Positions 63,781 through 64,000 of a stretch of DNA of 64,000 nt are shown here, in pieces. The translations under genes and the position numbers were made by a program. The notes under the pieces are model-generated. The model was not told the origin of the DNA and did not search any database. It saw only the letters and a list, made by a program, of their open reading frames with translations. Numbering within the stretch: the first letter of the stretch is position 1; every line of letters starts with the position of its first letter. The stretch lies in the NCBI GenBank assembly GCA_965214295.1, contig OZ243944.1:3100001-3164000 (forward strand). The letters run 5' to 3'. This DNA is from JAJDUF01 sp965214295 (GTDB lineage: Bacteria; Chloroflexota; UBA11872; UBA12225; JAJDUF01).

Positions 63781-64000
63781 CCACCGCCCGGACTCCCCGG
63801 CACTTTAGGACAGGGGCCGGGGGTGAGGTCAGCTCACAAGGGTGGGTTTTTCGTGGAGAGCCGCGGGGGCGGGCAGACCTCACCCCCCGGCCCCCTCTCC
63901 AACATTTGGAGAGGGGGTGGAGGGCCTGGAACAGGCCTTCCGAATGGCCCTGGATTGCGGCTTTCGCCGCAATGCCTGCACCGGGGGAACCCGGTGACGG
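63781..64000. repeat. Composite repeat module at window end
   Basis: The module at about 63834-63973 repeats the order at 36790 and 38211: AAGGGTGGGTTTTTCGTGG, CCCCCTCTCCAACATTTGGA, and GGATTGCGGCTTTCGCCGCA. No gene is seen before the window ends. Confidence 0.65.

Overview
The window is high-GC bacterial DNA. It most resembles Chloroflexota, perhaps the Thermomicrobia side; this is inferred from protein style and not from a marker gene. Pointers are the secreted protein at 5163-6302, whose C-terminal half has the repeated FYTEH / FEKGRLEDH / FWAYIKR / PITEPLEALV layout typical of Chloroflexota exported proteins, the subtilase with a dockerin-like tail, the CysO-type cysteine pathway, and many small catabolic enzymes of the enolase, CocE, phosphotriesterase and Uma2 families. 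No rRNA, convincing tRNA, CRISPR array, complete insertion sequence or origin was seen.

Layout. 1-9.5 kb: the 3' end of a subtilase, small proteins, a ThDP enzyme, an enolase-superfamily enzyme, a cohesin-like secreted protein, a TalC-type transaldolase, an ArsC-like phosphatase, a nitroreductase and a zinc alcohol dehydrogenase. 9.6-13.9 kb: two GT9 glycosyltransferases and an M28 lipoprotein peptidase on the minus strand. 13.8-19.2 kb: a plus-strand cysteine and sulfur-carrier cluster with an Rrf2 regulator, cysteine synthase, a CysO/ThiS-MoeB fusion, a threonine-dehydratase-like enzyme, a JAMM peptidase and LarE. CPBP protease and acyltransferase genes follow. 22.5-25.8 kb: UvrA with a C-terminal helix-turn-helix. 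26.2-31.2 kb: isochorismatase, NodB-like deacetylase, DegT aminotransferase, and histidine decarboxylase translationally coupled to a tandem-ACT protein. 31.4-35.8 kb: methylmalonyl-CoA genes (MeaB, epimerase, mutase large subunit) with a TrmH methyltransferase. 36-51.5 kb: mainly catabolic genes separated by dense repeats. 53-55.7 kb: an AT-richer pair of coiled-coil proteins, one with a CHC2-like zinc finger and a HEPN-like C-terminus, the other with a RelE-like C-terminus. 55.9-64 kb: acyl-CoA ligase, acyl-CoA dehydrogenase, Uma2, SDR and a MetE-like protein.

The sequence is crowded with small palindromic repeats, mostly between genes. One family of about 50-80 bp hairpins lies mostly inside coding sequences, in frame, and its stems differ between copies while still pairing. 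This family, the coiled-coil pair at 53.1-55.7 kb and the sulfur-carrier fusion with its JAMM protease are the most interesting items. All functional calls come from reading motifs by eye; no database search was run.
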